A stretch of DNA of 64,000 nt from Pseudarthrobacter siccitolerans (GTDB lineage Bacteria; Actinomycetota; Actinomycetes; Actinomycetales; Micrococcaceae). This document shows, one piece after another, positions 50,170-59,257 of this stretch; positions within the stretch are counted from its first letter, which is position 1; every line of letters begins with the position of its first letter. The DNA lies in contig NZ_JAUSXB010000001.1 in NCBI RefSeq assembly GCF_030823375.1, forward strand, positions 1,798,001 to 1,862,000, given 5' to 3'. A model generated the notes under the pieces. It searched no databases and was not told the DNA's origin. It saw nothing but the letters and a program-made list of their open reading frames with translations. Both the position numbers and the translations under genes were made by a program.

Positions 50170-52185
50170 ATGACTTTGCAGGAAACTTCCAGCCCGGCCA
50201 GTGTCTGGAACAACATCGAAGGCATCGCCTACGGCGGTGACTACAACCCGGAACAGTGGCCCGTCAGCGTCCGGCTCGAGGACCTGGAGCTGATGAAGGA
50301 AGCAGGCGTGAGCTTCCTTAGCGTGGGAATCTTCTCCTGGGCACTGCTGGAGCCGTCCGAGGGCACGTACGACTTTGGCTGGCTGGACGAGGTGATGGAC
50401 AACCTTGCTGGAATTGGCGTCAAGGTTGCCCTCGCCACTGCCACGGCTGCTCCCCCGGCGTGGCTGGTGCGGAAGCATCCGGAGATCCTCCCGGTCACGG
50501 CTGACGGCACCGTGCTGGGACCGGGGTCGCGGCGGCACTACTCGCCGTCGTCGGCCATTTACCGCCGTTACGCCACGGGAATCACCCGTGTGCTGGCGGA
50601 GCGCTACAAGGACCACCCGGCCCTGGCACTCTGGCACGTGGACAACGAACTGGGCTGCCACGTCTCCGAGTTCTACGGCGAAGAGGATGCCGCCGCATTC
50701 CGGGCCTGGCTGGAGAGGCGCTACGGAAGCATCGACGCTTTGAACGCATCCTGGGGTACGGCTTTCTGGTCCCAGAATTACGGCTCGTTCGAGGAGATCC
50801 TGCCGCCCGCCGTTGCCCCGTCCACGTTGAACCCGGGCCAGCAGCTGGACTTCCAGCGCTTCAACTCCTGGGTACTGATGGACTACTACCGGGGACTCGT
50901 GGCCGTCCTGCGGGAAGTGACCCCCGGCGTTCCCTGCACCACCAACCTGATGGCCTCCAGCGCCACAAAATCCATGGACTACTTTGACTGGGCCAAGGAC
51001 CTGGACGTCATCGCCAACGACCACTACCTGGTGGCCGCCGACCCCGAACGGCAGATCGAACTCGCGTTCTCCGCGGACCTCACCCGGGGCATCGCGGGAG
51101 GCGACCCGTGGATCCTGATGGAACATTCGACGTCGGCCGTCAACTGGCAGCCGCGCAACCAGCCCAAGATGCCCGGCGAAATGCTGCGCAACTCGCTGGC
51201 GCACGTGGCCCGCGGCGCCGATGCAGTGATGTTTTTCCAGTGGCGGCAGAGCTTCGCCGGCTCGGAGAAGTTCCACTCGGCCATGGTGCCGCACGGCGGG
51301 CGGGACACCCGCGTCTGGCGCGAAGTAGTTGACCTGGGAGCCGCACTGAAGCGACTGGCCCCGGTGCGTGGTTCCCGCGTGGAATCACGTGTTGCCATCG
51401 TGTTCGATTACGAGGCCTGGTGGGCCAGCGAAATCGACTCCAAGCCAAGCATCGACGTGAAGTACCTGGAGCTCCTGCGCGCCTTCCACCGTTCCCTGTT
51501 CCTGAGGGGCGTGTCCGTGGATATGGTGCACCCGTCGGCGTCGCTGGAGGGGTACGACCTGGTGCTGGTCTGCACGTTGTACTCGGTCACCGATGAAGCG
51601 GCCTCCAACATTGCTGCGGCTGCCTCCGCCGGTGCCACGGTGCTTGTGAGCTACTTCAGCGGGATTGCGGACGAAAAGGACCACGTGCGGCTGGGTGGCT
51701 ACCCGGGTGCGTTCCGCGAACTGCTGGGCGTGCGGGTGGAGGAATTCCATCCGCTGCTGGCGGGCACGCAGCTGAAGCTGAGCGACGGTACGGTCTCCTC
51801 AATCTGGAGCGAGCACGTACACCTTGCCGGCGCGGAAGCCGTGCAGACCTTTACGGAGTATCCGCTCGAGGGCGTTCCGTCACTGACCCGACGGGCCGCC
51901 GGCGACGGTGCGGCCTGGTATCTCGCCACGTTCCCGGACCGGGACGGGATCGAGTCGATTGTGGACCGGCTGCTGGACGAGTCGGGTGTTGCGCCTGCTG
52001 CCGGCGCCGACCCTGGCGTGGAGCTCACGCGGCGCCGTTCCGGCGACGGCCGCAGCTTCCTTTTCGCCATCAACCACTTGCGTTCATCCGGGACGGTCCA
52101 TGCTTCCGGAGTTGATCTGCTTTCCGGAGAGCGGTTTGACGGCACGGTTCCTGCCGGCGGCGTTGTGGTGATTGCAGAGGACTGA
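50170..52185 (+). CDS. beta-galactosidase (GH42)
   Basis: A 671-residue family 42 enzyme, trimeric type. The (beta/alpha)8 domain carries YGGDYNPEQWP, the acid/base Glu in WHVDNELGC and the nucleophile Glu in WILMEHSTSAVNWQ. A trimerisation domain and a C-terminal beta-domain follow. There is no signal peptide, so it cleaves imported galactosides. In Bacillus, yesZ of the rhamnogalacturonan locus is also GH42, in keeping with galactan side-chains. It is divergent from its probable importer; two LacI-type direct repeats precede it. Confidence 0.95.
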   Translation: MTLQETSSPASVWNNIEGIAYGGDYNPEQWPVSVRLEDLELMKEAGVSFLSVGIFSWALLEPSEGTYDFGWLDEVMDNLAGIGVKVALATATAAPPAWLVRKHPEILPVTADGTVLGPGSRRHYSPSSAIYRRYATGITRVLAERYKDHPALALWHVDNELGCHVSEFYGEEDAAAFRAWLERRYGSIDALNASWGTAFWSQNYGSFEEILPPAVAPSTLNPGQQLDFQRFNSWVLMDYYRGLVAVLREVTPGVPCTTNLMASSATKSMDYFDWAKDLDVIANDHYLVAADPERQIELAFSADLTRGIAGGDPWILMEHSTSAVNWQPRNQPKMPGEMLRNSLAHVARGADAVMFFQWRQSFAGSEKFHSAMVPHGGRDTRVWREVVDLGAALKRLAPVRGSRVESRVAIVFDYEAWWASEIDSKPSIDVKYLELLRAFHRSLFLRGVSVDMVHPSASLEGYDLVLVCTLYSVTDEAASNIAAAASAGATVLVSYFSGIADEKDHVRLGGYPGAFRELLGVRVEEFHPLLAGTQLKLSDGTVSSIWSEHVHLAGAEAVQTFTEYPLEGVPSLTRRAAGDGAAWYLATFPDRDGIESIVDRLLDESGVAPAAGADPGVELTRRRSGDGRSFLFAINHLRSSGTVHASGVDLLSGERFDGTVPAGGVVVIAED

Positions 52186-52253
52186 AGCCCTTACTTATCC
52201 ACACAGCCGCCTTCGCGCCGGGTTTTGTCGGGGGTCTTTGGCAGAGTTGCCTT

Positions 52254-52270
52254 ATGGAAGCCATTGGGGA
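52254..52270 (+). pseudogene. vestigial start of a second HNH/DUF222-type gene
   Basis: ATGGAAGCCATTGGGGA is repeated exactly at 52445-52461, where it starts the HNH endonuclease gene. At this first copy the frame (MEAIGDQLA) reaches a stop after nine codons. It looks like a remnant of a duplicated or deleted paralogue. Confidence 0.55.
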
Positions 52271-52444
52271 TCAGCTTGCGTAGTTCGGCGGTTACGCCGC
52301 CGCGCCCGCGCTGGTTCTTGATGGCTCCCTAAGCGCGGATTCTGGAGCTGAGCCAGGGGCATCTTCGGGTGGTTCTTCTTGTGGTTCTTCATGTGTGGGA
52401 CGGGTGGCGGCAGAATTGTCAGACCCCGGTACAAGAATGGGTCC

Positions 52445-54937
52445 ATGGAAGCCATTGGGGAACGGCCTGCGGAATACGGCGGAAACGTCGTGGTGCTTGG
52501 GCGGGCTGGTGTTGCAGCCCGGCCGCCGGCGGAGGGCTTCAGTGATTCGGGCTTCACTGATTCGGGATCCGGCATCCCGGGCTCGCCTGCCGCCTGCGAG
52601 GCCGACGACGGCGCCCGGCTTAGTCCCGGGTGGCGCCTTCGCGCCGTACCAGCCGGGGCGGTGCCGGCTGAGTCGGCACCAGCAGCGTTCGAACCAGCAG
52701 CGTTCGGGCCAGCAGCGTTCGGACCAGCAGTGTTGGGGCCAGCAGCGTTGGGGCCAGCAGAATCCGGACTAGTAGATTCCGCACAAACAGAATCCGGGCC
52801 AGCAGACGCTGCACCAACAGAATCCGGACTAGAAGATTCCGTGCCGGAAGGGTCCGCGCCGGTCCAAGCATCGGCGCCCGATGAAGCTCCGACGGCAGTT
52901 GCTGGGCCCTTTGTTTCGGTATCACTCCCGGGTATGGTCGCGCACACCCGGGAGCCGTTGAGCCTGGCGGAGATCGGCAGGCTCCTGGCCGAGGCCGCTG
53001 CCGCCGCACCCGGGATCCTTGCGGGAGCCGATTATGTTGAAGCCGCCAACTATGCCGGCCAGGTGGAGAATCTCTCCCGCGGCGTGGAGTACCTGCAGGT
53101 CCTCTCTGCCGGGACCGTGGACCGCACCCGCACCCAAGCCGTTGCCGCTGCGGACGCCGCCCGGGCCAGTCACTCCCGTACCGGCAAGACCTGGGTCACG
53201 GGCTGGGACAACGGGGTCGAAACCCTGAACGAAACCGACACCAACTGGCCCGGCGAACCGACAGCCTGTGACACCGGGACGGGGACCGGGCCCGGGACCG
53301 GGAACGAGACCGGCACCGGGACGGGCGGCCATGGCCGGGTCATCACCTCACCGGCCGATGACGGCTGCGCCAACACCGCCGAGTTCCTCCGGCTCCGGCT
53401 CCGGATCGGCAAAAGCGAAGCCAACCGCCGTCTGGCCCTCGCAGCAGACATCCTGCCCACCATCACACTCACCGGCGACATCATCCCCGCGCCCCGCGAA
53501 CACCTCGCCGCCGCCCTCACCCCCACACCCGCCAGCACAGGCACAGACGCTACAAACCCCGAAGACACCACCGGCACCGACACAGAAGACACCACGGGCA
53601 CCGAAGCCAGCCCCGGCTCCGAGGACCATACCGAGAACCCGCCCGCCAATATCCCCGCGGTTTCGTCCCGGGCCGGGACCATCATCAGCCTGACCCTGAA
53701 CCGGCTCCAGCACCTCACCACCCCCGGGAAGCTCGCCCTCATCGAGGAAAACCTCACCACCACCGCAGCAACCGCTGATCCCGACTTCCTCGCCCGCGTC
53801 GCCCGCCGCTGGGCCGACACCATCGACGCCGACGGCACCGAACCCAGCGAAGAAGCCCTCCGCCACACCCAAGGCGCGTTCATCCGCAAACCCCGCCACG
53901 GCCTGCACCACCTCGAAATCTTCGCCACCACCGACCAATACGAACACCTCCTGACCGTCATGAACACCGCCACCAACCCCCGCACCACCGGCACCGCAGA
54001 CCAGACCGCCACCGGCACCACCCCTGCAGGCACTACCGCAGGAGCCACGAGTACTAACGGCAGCACCAACGAAGGCGGCACAGGAGAAAACGAAGGCGGC
54101 ACCGGAGAAGAGGACCGCACCACCCAGGACGGGCTCTGGAACGAGAACAACACCGGCCCGGACCTGGACCGGCGCACCCGGCCACAAAAACAACTCGACG
54201 GCCTCGTCGGCGCCGCCAAAGTAGCCCTGGCCACCAACGCCCTGCCCACGACCGGCGGCAACCGCCCCCAAATCATCGCCACCATCAACTACCAAGACCT
54301 CCTCCCCCACCACCACGGCGCCACCACCGGGGCAGACACAGGAGCCTGGAACGACCCAGACCCCGGCCGCAGCCGCAGCGGCACCGGCAGCACCCCCACG
54401 CCGCCAGGTCCGGCGGCGAGCCATGACCCCGCCACGACGGCCACTGAATCCGGCACGGGCACAGGCGTGGGCACGGGCATGGGCGCAAGCACGGGCACGG
54501 GGAACTTCGTCTTCACCGGACCCGTAGCCGCCGCCACCCTGCGCAAAATCGCCTGCGACGCCGACATCATCCCCGCACTCCTCGGCACCCACGGCGAAAT
54601 CCTCGACCTCGGCCGCAAAACCAGGCTCTTCACCCCAGCCCAACGCACCGCCCTCACCGCCCGCGACCAAGGCTGCGCCTTCCCCAACTGCACCATCCCC
54701 GCACCCTGGTGCGAAGCACACCACATCACCTACTGGTCACACGGCGGACAAACCAACACCAACAACGGCGTCCTCCTCTGCAGCGGCCACCACCACCTCC
54801 TCCACAAAGAACAATGGACCATCACCACCACCAACAACACCCCCTCGTTCACACCCCCAAAACACCTCGACCCCCACCAAAAACCCCAACAAAACACCTA
54901 CTTCAAACCACCCCCACCACCAACACCCCGCGAATAA
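52445..54937 (+). CDS. DUF222/13E12-type HNH endonuclease protein
   Basis: An 830-residue protein. Residues ~1-150 are low complexity with GPAAF-like repeats and Glu/Ser/Pro. A DUF222 helical domain spans about 170-640, interrupted by Thr/Gly-rich inserts (GTDTEDTTGTEASPG; NEGGTGENEGGTGEE). An HNH nuclease lies at about 745-800 with CAFPNCTIPAPWCEAHHITY and a late CSGHHHLLHK that bind zinc and metal. The family is expanded in actinobacteria and sometimes linked to mobile or repeated DNA; the cellular role is unknown. The ATG at 52445 is chosen because it repeats an upstream gene start; the frame opens at 52379. Very GC-rich wobble use and the inserts make it unusually long. Confidence 0.85.
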   Translation: MEAIGERPAEYGGNVVVLGRAGVAARPPAEGFSDSGFTDSGSGIPGSPAACEADDGARLSPGWRLRAVPAGAVPAESAPAAFEPAAFGPAAFGPAVLGPAALGPAESGLVDSAQTESGPADAAPTESGLEDSVPEGSAPVQASAPDEAPTAVAGPFVSVSLPGMVAHTREPLSLAEIGRLLAEAAAAAPGILAGADYVEAANYAGQVENLSRGVEYLQVLSAGTVDRTRTQAVAAADAARASHSRTGKTWVTGWDNGVETLNETDTNWPGEPTACDTGTGTGPGTGNETGTGTGGHGRVITSPADDGCANTAEFLRLRLRIGKSEANRRLALAADILPTITLTGDIIPAPREHLAAALTPTPASTGTDATNPEDTTGTDTEDTTGTEASPGSEDHTENPPANIPAVSSRAGTIISLTLNRLQHLTTPGKLALIEENLTTTAATADPDFLARVARRWADTIDADGTEPSEEALRHTQGAFIRKPRHGLHHLEIFATTDQYEHLLTVMNTATNPRTTGTADQTATGTTPAGTTAGATSTNGSTNEGGTGENEGGTGEEDRTTQDGLWNENNTGPDLDRRTRPQKQLDGLVGAAKVALATNALPTTGGNRPQIIATINYQDLLPHHHGATTGADTGAWNDPDPGRSRSGTGSTPTPPGPAASHDPATTATESGTGTGVGTGMGASTGTGNFVFTGPVAAATLRKIACDADIIPALLGTHGEILDLGRKTRLFTPAQRTALTARDQGCAFPNCTIPAPWCEAHHITYWSHGGQTNTNNGVLLCSGHHHLLHKEQWTITTTNNTPSFTPPKHLDPHQKPQQNTYFKPPPPPTPRE
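52680..52775 (+). repeat. 15-bp tandem repeats in the HNH gene
   Basis: Five to six copies of an AGCAGCGTTCGGGCC-like unit encode (F/L)GPAA-type pentapeptides near the N terminus of the HNH protein. Confidence 0.7.
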
Positions 54938-55434
54938 GCGCGCGAACGAAAACACAGAACCTCAGGCTGCTCTCAGCACCAGGGTGACAGGCGCAAATCA
55001 TGGAAACTGACAACTGGGACCGGGAAAACGTTCGAGGACCTCATGCAACGAGGTCGCCGGTCAGAAAAGCAGATTCTCCGTCGGGCTCGACGCATCACGG
55101 TTCCGACCCGCCACGGGAAGCCTCGTTCCTGAAAGAGGCAACAAAAGGGACGCCGAAAAGCACTGCCCTTCTGTCACTACAGGAGGCGCAGGAGCCGAGG
55201 ACTGCCTCGTCCGACGACCAGACGAAACCGCGGCACTAGTCAGCCGTCGAGCAGGATTCCCCTCGAGTCGAGCGGCATTTTCGTTAAACAGCTCCGTCCC
55301 GGGAGGAACCAAAGGTTCCCGCCGGGACGGAGCTGCCACCCGCCGTCGGACGTTAGGGCGGACGAGGCATCCACCCAAGTTGTCCAAAGCCGTGTTGGCG
55401 GTGTGAGGACCAGCTGGTGATTGGAGTGTGGAGA
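54938..55434. other. 497-base stretch without a supported gene
   Basis: No convincing coding sequence is seen. A plus-strand frame at 55000-55239 (79 codons) has no Shine-Dalgarno sequence or recognisable composition. The right end holds the terminator of the 55.4 kb binding-protein gene. The middle has no tRNA or riboswitch signature that I recognise. Confidence 0.6.
55290..55334 (-). terminator. terminator of the 55.4 kb binding-protein gene
   Basis: A 13-bp perfect outer stem (AGCTCCGTCCCGG / CCGGGACGGAGCT) encloses a 6-bp inner stem (GGAACC / GGTTCC). It lies 100 bases past the stop codon on the minus strand, followed by GTTTAACGAAAAT. Confidence 0.75.
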
Positions 55435-56802
55435 CTAGCTGCTGATCGCGGACTTCATCTCGTCATGCGCCTTCTTGCCTGCTTCCTCAGTGGACAGCCG
55501 CTCGAAGAGAACCTCGGAGGTGTAGCGCTTGATGATCTCCTGGATCGCGCCTGCGCCCTTCGGCGGCGGGGCCGGAGCCTCACCGAGTTCGTCCTTGATC
55601 TGGTCGATGAACTTGACCACCTTCACGTCGGATGGAGTCAGCTTGGCTTCAATGGCTGCGCGGACTTCTGAGTTGGGGTAGACACCGCGGTCGGCCAGGA
55701 GGGCCTCGCCGGCCTTGACGTTATTGGCCAGGAAGTTGATGAACTTGGCGGTTTCCTCGGGGTGCTTGGTGCGCGAAGAGGCCGACCAGAACTGCGATGC
55801 CTTGTACCAAAGCCCGGCGTCTTCGGACGAGCCGGTCTTGGTGGGGAACCGCAGGATCTTCAGGTCGCCGCCGGATGCCTTTTCCAAAGCCGGAGCCTGG
55901 TTGGACCACCAGAAAGCCATGCCGTTCTTGCCGGTGGCGAGGCCGCTCTGGTCCAGCGGTGCGGCCTCAGCTTCCACCACCTCGGAGGCGGACGGAACAG
56001 CCTTCTTCTCGCTGAGCTCCTTCAGGAACGACCACCATTCGGCGATGTCGCCCGGTTCGAATCCCAGCTTGCCCTCTGAGGTGTACAGGGACTTGCCGTT
56101 CTGGCGCAGCCATACGCCGAGCGACGCCTCATCGGTTCCATAGGCGGCCGCACCGTAGGTGCCCTTCGGGGACTTGGCTGTGATGTCAGCGGCGATTCGT
56201 TCGAAGTCCTCCCAGGTCCACTTTGAATCGTCGGGCAGCGGAACTCCGGCGGCTTCGAAGACCTTGGGGTTGGCCAGGATGGTGGCGGCGTTAATGCCGG
56301 CTGCGATGCCCGTCAGGCCGTCCTCGCCCTTGCCGGCGTTGAGGGCCGCTTCGTCGAGCTTGGAGGTGTCGATGTCGTGCTTGGAGAGGTCAAGGAGAGC
56401 CCCCCGGCTGGAGTACTCGGTGATGTACTTTTCGTCCATCTGGATGATGTCCGGTGCATCGTTGGCGGCGACCTGGGTGGCCAGTTTGTCCCAGTATCCG
56501 CTCCAGTCGCCGAATTCCGGCTTGATCTTGATGTTCGGGTTCTCGGATTCGAACTGCTTGATGGCTTCCTGGGTCAGCTGCGCACGCTTGTCGCCGCCCC
56601 ACCAGGAGAACCGCAGCTCAACGGGTCCGTCGGCGCTTTGCTGGCCGGCTCCCCCGCCGCAGGCACTCAGGCTCAGAGCCATAACGACGGCGGCGGCAGC
56701 GGCTGCAACGCCAGTCTTACGTGAGGGGCGGCGTGCGCCCGTGGAGGATGTTGCTGCCGGCTGCGTGGTTGCAGCAGAGGCAGAGCGGAAAAAAAGCGGC
56801 AC
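55435..56802 (-). CDS. extracellular sugar-binding lipoprotein
   Basis: A 455-residue family-1 solute-binding protein. A long Ala/Arg-rich N region precedes the hydrophobic core and the lipobox LSAC (VVMALSLSACGGG). The mature part opens VELRFSWWGGDKRAQLTQEA and has KWTWEDFERIAADI and GVWLRQNGKSLY. The GTG at 56802 has GGAG five bases upstream. It is separated from the permease genes by a terminator-like hairpin and a promoter region with a palindrome, so it may be expressed separately. It is the second binding protein for the permease pair at 57.0-58.9 kb. Confidence 0.92.
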   Translation of the reverse strand: MPLFFRSASAATTQPAATSSTGARRPSRKTGVAAAAAAVVMALSLSACGGGAGQQSADGPVELRFSWWGGDKRAQLTQEAIKQFESENPNIKIKPEFGDWSGYWDKLATQVAANDAPDIIQMDEKYITEYSSRGALLDLSKHDIDTSKLDEAALNAGKGEDGLTGIAAGINAATILANPKVFEAAGVPLPDDSKWTWEDFERIAADITAKSPKGTYGAAAYGTDEASLGVWLRQNGKSLYTSEGKLGFEPGDIAEWWSFLKELSEKKAVPSASEVVEAEAAPLDQSGLATGKNGMAFWWSNQAPALEKASGGDLKILRFPTKTGSSEDAGLWYKASQFWSASSRTKHPEETAKFINFLANNVKAGEALLADRGVYPNSEVRAAIEAKLTPSDVKVVKFIDQIKDELGEAPAPPPKGAGAIQEIIKRYTSEVLFERLSTEEAGKKAHDEMKSAISS

Positions 56803-56873
56803 TGGTACTCCGATCTTCTTTGATCATGATGCTGGATGCGATGGAGGAATGAAGTTGGAACTAAGACGGGGGA

Positions 56874-56891
56874 AAAGCGGGAAACCGCTTT
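56874..56891. promoter_or_regulatory. LacI-like palindrome upstream of the 55.4 kb binding protein
   Basis: AAAGCGG and CCGCTTT pair around GAAA. Read on the minus strand the region is AGAAAGCGGTTTCCC, similar to other LacI-type sites in the window. Confidence 0.4.
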
Positions 56892-56904
56892 CTGGATCTA
56901 ATGC

Positions 56905-56923
56905 TACAAGTTGTCAACTTGTA
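56905..56923. promoter_or_regulatory. perfect 19-base palindromic operator
   Basis: TACAAGTTGTCAACTTGTA: two 9-bp arms around one base. On the minus strand it contains TTGACA, so it may overlap a -35 element for the binding-protein gene. The form resembles GntR- or ROK-type operators. Confidence 0.6.
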
Positions 56924-56936
56924 TCACAAGGGTGTT

Positions 56937-56954
56937 GTGCAAACTCTTTTGCAC
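56937..56954. promoter_or_regulatory. second inverted repeat in the same promoter region
   Basis: GTGCAAA and TTTGCAC form 7-bp arms with a 4-base spacer, 13 bases beyond the 19-base palindrome. Confidence 0.4.
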
Positions 56955-56960
56955 GGCGGA

Positions 56961-56986
56961 AACGGCCCGTCGCCGGACGGGCCGTT
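56961..56986 (-). terminator. terminator-like hairpin after the permease operon
   Basis: An 11-bp perfect stem (AACGGCCCGTC / GACGGGCCGTT) with a GCCG loop, 43 bases after the permease stop codon on the minus strand. Little T-run follows. Confidence 0.65.
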
Positions 56987-57028
56987 CCCAGCCAGGCCCA
57001 GGAAGGCGGTAGTGAAAAGCCGGAGCGT

Positions 57029-57973
57029 TTACTTGATGCCTGTGGTGGCGATGCCCTTGATGAGGAACCGCTGCCCGAAGAGGAAGACCAGGAACACGGG
57101 CAGGAGGGACACGATGGACATGGCGAACAGCGATCCCCAGCTCGTAGCGGACTGCGAGTCGACAAAGGCCCGCAGGGCTACAGGAACGGTGAACATGTCC
57201 GGGTCCGTGAGGTAGATCAGGGCTCCGAAGAAGTCATTCCAGGTCCAGATGAAGGTGAAGATGGTGGTGGTGGCCAGGGCCGGGACCATCAGAGGGAGGA
57301 TGACCCGCAGGAAGATGCGCGGGTGGCCGGCTCCGTCGATACGGGCGGCCTCGTCAAGGTCCTTCGGGATGCCGCGGATGAACTGGACCATCAGGAACAC
57401 GAAGAACGCATCCGTGGCCAGCAGCTTGGGCACCAGCAGCGGCCAGAAGGTGTTCACCCAGCCGATCTGCGAGAACAGGATGTACTGGGGAACGATGACC
57501 ACGTGGAACGGCAGCATGATGGTCAGCAGCATGATGCCGAAGAACAGCTTCTTGCCGGTGAACTGCAGCCGGGCGAAGGCGTAGGCGGCCATCGAGCAGG
57601 AGATCAAGTTGCCCAGGATGGAGCCGATCACCACGATGGCCGAGTTGAGCATGTAGTGGCCGAAGGGGTGGGTCAGCGCGGACCAGCCGGAGGTGTAGTT
57701 GCTCATCTCGAGGCTGTTCAGCCACAGGCCAGGCTCTCGGAAGATCAGGTCGTTGGGCCGCAGCGAGGAAACCACCATCCACAGCAGCGGGTAGATCATG
57801 AGCCCGCCGGCAAGGATCAGGATCGCGTGCTTGATGAGGGCTTTTGTCCGCTGCGAGCGGCTGAACGCAAGGGTACCCCGGGACTCCCGGACTCTGGGCC
57901 TGCGGTTCGTAGGCTTGCCGGCGCCGGCTGACTTCTTGTCCGGGGCGGGCAGCGTCTCAAGCTTAGTCGTCAT
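57029..57973 (-). CDS. carbohydrate ABC transporter permease (MalG/CUT1 type)
   Basis: A 314-residue permease with a basic N terminus, six helices and the EAA loop LDEAARIDGAGHPRIFLRVI. Its ATG lies inside the last codons of the preceding permease (11-base overlap). It is close in sequence to the permease at 46.8 kb (shared FHVVIxPQYI and DAFFVFLMVQF segments), so the two importers are paralogous. Confidence 0.93.
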   Translation of the reverse strand: MTTKLETLPAPDKKSAGAGKPTNRRPRVRESRGTLAFSRSQRTKALIKHAILILAGGLMIYPLLWMVVSSLRPNDLIFREPGLWLNSLEMSNYTSGWSALTHPFGHYMLNSAIVVIGSILGNLISCSMAAYAFARLQFTGKKLFFGIMLLTIMLPFHVVIVPQYILFSQIGWVNTFWPLLVPKLLATDAFFVFLMVQFIRGIPKDLDEAARIDGAGHPRIFLRVILPLMVPALATTTIFTFIWTWNDFFGALIYLTDPDMFTVPVALRAFVDSQSATSWGSLFAMSIVSLLPVFLVFLFGQRFLIKGIATTGIK

Positions 57974-58907
57974 AGAAAACCCAATACTTAGAAGCGATGA
58001 AGTTGATGGCGGTGAAGACGCCGATGATCAGCAGCAGGACCCACGCCATGGCGGACGCGTAGCCCATATCGAACTGGCCGAATCCCTTTTGGTACAGGTA
58101 CAGGGTGAAGAACATCGTGGAGTCGGAGGGCCCGCCATTGCCGCCCGAGACGATGAACGCCTGGGTGAACGACTGGAATGAACCGATAATCTGGAGCACC
58201 AGGTTGAAGAAGATGATGGGGCTCAGCATCGGCAGGGTGATTTTCCAGAACTGTTGCAGCGTGGTGGCGCCATCAACCCTGGCCGCCTCGTAGTACATGT
58301 TCGGGATCTGGCGCAGGCCGGCCAGGAAGATGATCATGGGGGCACCGAACGTCCAGACGTGCAGAAGGATGATCGAACCAAGCGCGGTGCTGGGATCCGA
58401 GATCCAGCCCGGGCCCTGGATGCCGAACATCGCCAGGACCTGGTTGACCAGGCCGGTGGTGCCGAAGATCTGCTTCCACAGGATGGCCACGGCCACCGAA
58501 CCACCCAACAGGGAGGGCAGGTAGAACACCGACCGGTAGAACGGCAGCCCGCGCAACCCCTTGTCCAGGACGAGGGCGATCAGCAGCGCCACGGCGAGCT
58601 GGAGCGGAACACCGATGAACACGTAGGTGAAGGTCACCCGCAGCGAGTTATGCAGCCGGGCATCGGTGAGCATCCGGGTGAAGTTCTCCAGCCCCGTCCA
58701 TTCGGGCGGCTGGAGCAGGTTGTAGTCCGTGAAGGACAGGTAGAGGGACATCAGCATGGGGCCGATGGTGATGGCCACCAGGCCAACCAGCCATGGCAGC
58801 AGGAAAATGTAGGCGGCCTTGTTGTCCCGGCCGTTCGCCTTCTTCTCCTCGGCGGTGGCTTTACCCTTCCGCCGGGGGATCGAGCTGAGTTCGCTGATGG
58901 CGCTCAC
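57963..58907 (-). CDS. carbohydrate ABC transporter permease (MalF/CUT1 type)
   Basis: A 314-residue permease with six helices (FLLPWLVGLVAITIGPMLMS first) and the EAA loop YEAARVDGATTLQQFWKITL. The GTG at 58907 is chosen by alignment with other permeases; the 117 codons upstream in the same frame lie in the divergent promoter region and are not protein-like. The Shine-Dalgarno is weak. Confidence 0.9.
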   Translation of the reverse strand: MSAISELSSIPRRKGKATAEEKKANGRDNKAAYIFLLPWLVGLVAITIGPMLMSLYLSFTDYNLLQPPEWTGLENFTRMLTDARLHNSLRVTFTYVFIGVPLQLAVALLIALVLDKGLRGLPFYRSVFYLPSLLGGSVAVAILWKQIFGTTGLVNQVLAMFGIQGPGWISDPSTALGSIILLHVWTFGAPMIIFLAGLRQIPNMYYEAARVDGATTLQQFWKITLPMLSPIIFFNLVLQIIGSFQSFTQAFIVSGGNGGPSDSTMFFTLYLYQKGFGQFDMGYASAMAWVLLLIIGVFTAINFIASKYWVFYDD

Positions 58908-59257
58908 TGTGGCAACCCCGCTCCGAACAGCTGCCCCGCTGCAGCCGGCACTCCTGCCGGGCGCGGTGCCCTGGGTATGTGTTTTGCGGCCATGTGGTCT
59001 CCTTTGGTCATCGTGGCCTCCACGTTTGGTAATCGCCGGAGCGATCTTAGACGAGCACCTTCCGGAGTGCTTCCCGCTAAGGTGGCACCGGGTTGGCGAT
59101 CGTCCCTGCACCACCTGCGGGTGGTGCGGATGAAAAAGCGGCTCCGTACCAAAGTAAACGGTTTCTTGACTCTTGTATAGCCCTTTGTTAGTTTTTGAGA
59201 AAGCGTTTTCTGTAGCGGCGTCACATCGCCTGAATCTACTAACTGACGGGCAGGACA
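58908..59257. promoter_or_regulatory. divergent promoter region, permeases versus binding protein
   Basis: This 350-base region has no supported gene. It holds a hairpin at 59108-59127 (GCACCAC / GTGGTGC), an imperfect LacI-like site at 59152-59167, a TTGACT at 59166-59171 as possible -35 for the rightward gene, and a better LacI-like site at 59198-59211. Confidence 0.55.
59198..59211. promoter_or_regulatory. LacI-type operator
   Basis: AGAAAGCGTTTTCT is a near-perfect palindrome (12 of 14 positions symmetrical), 47 bases before the binding-protein ATG and downstream of a TTGACT -35-like element. Its core AAGCGTTTTC is shared with the sites at 50.1 kb. Confidence 0.55.

Noticed and set aside
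53348..54724. 458-codon Gly/Val-rich minus-strand open frame
   Set aside because: Antisense to the HNH gene; composition mirrors its Thr/Pro-rich repeats.
55000..55239. 79-codon plus-strand frame after the HNH gene
   Set aside because: No ribosome binding site, no recognised domain and hydrophilic random-like composition.
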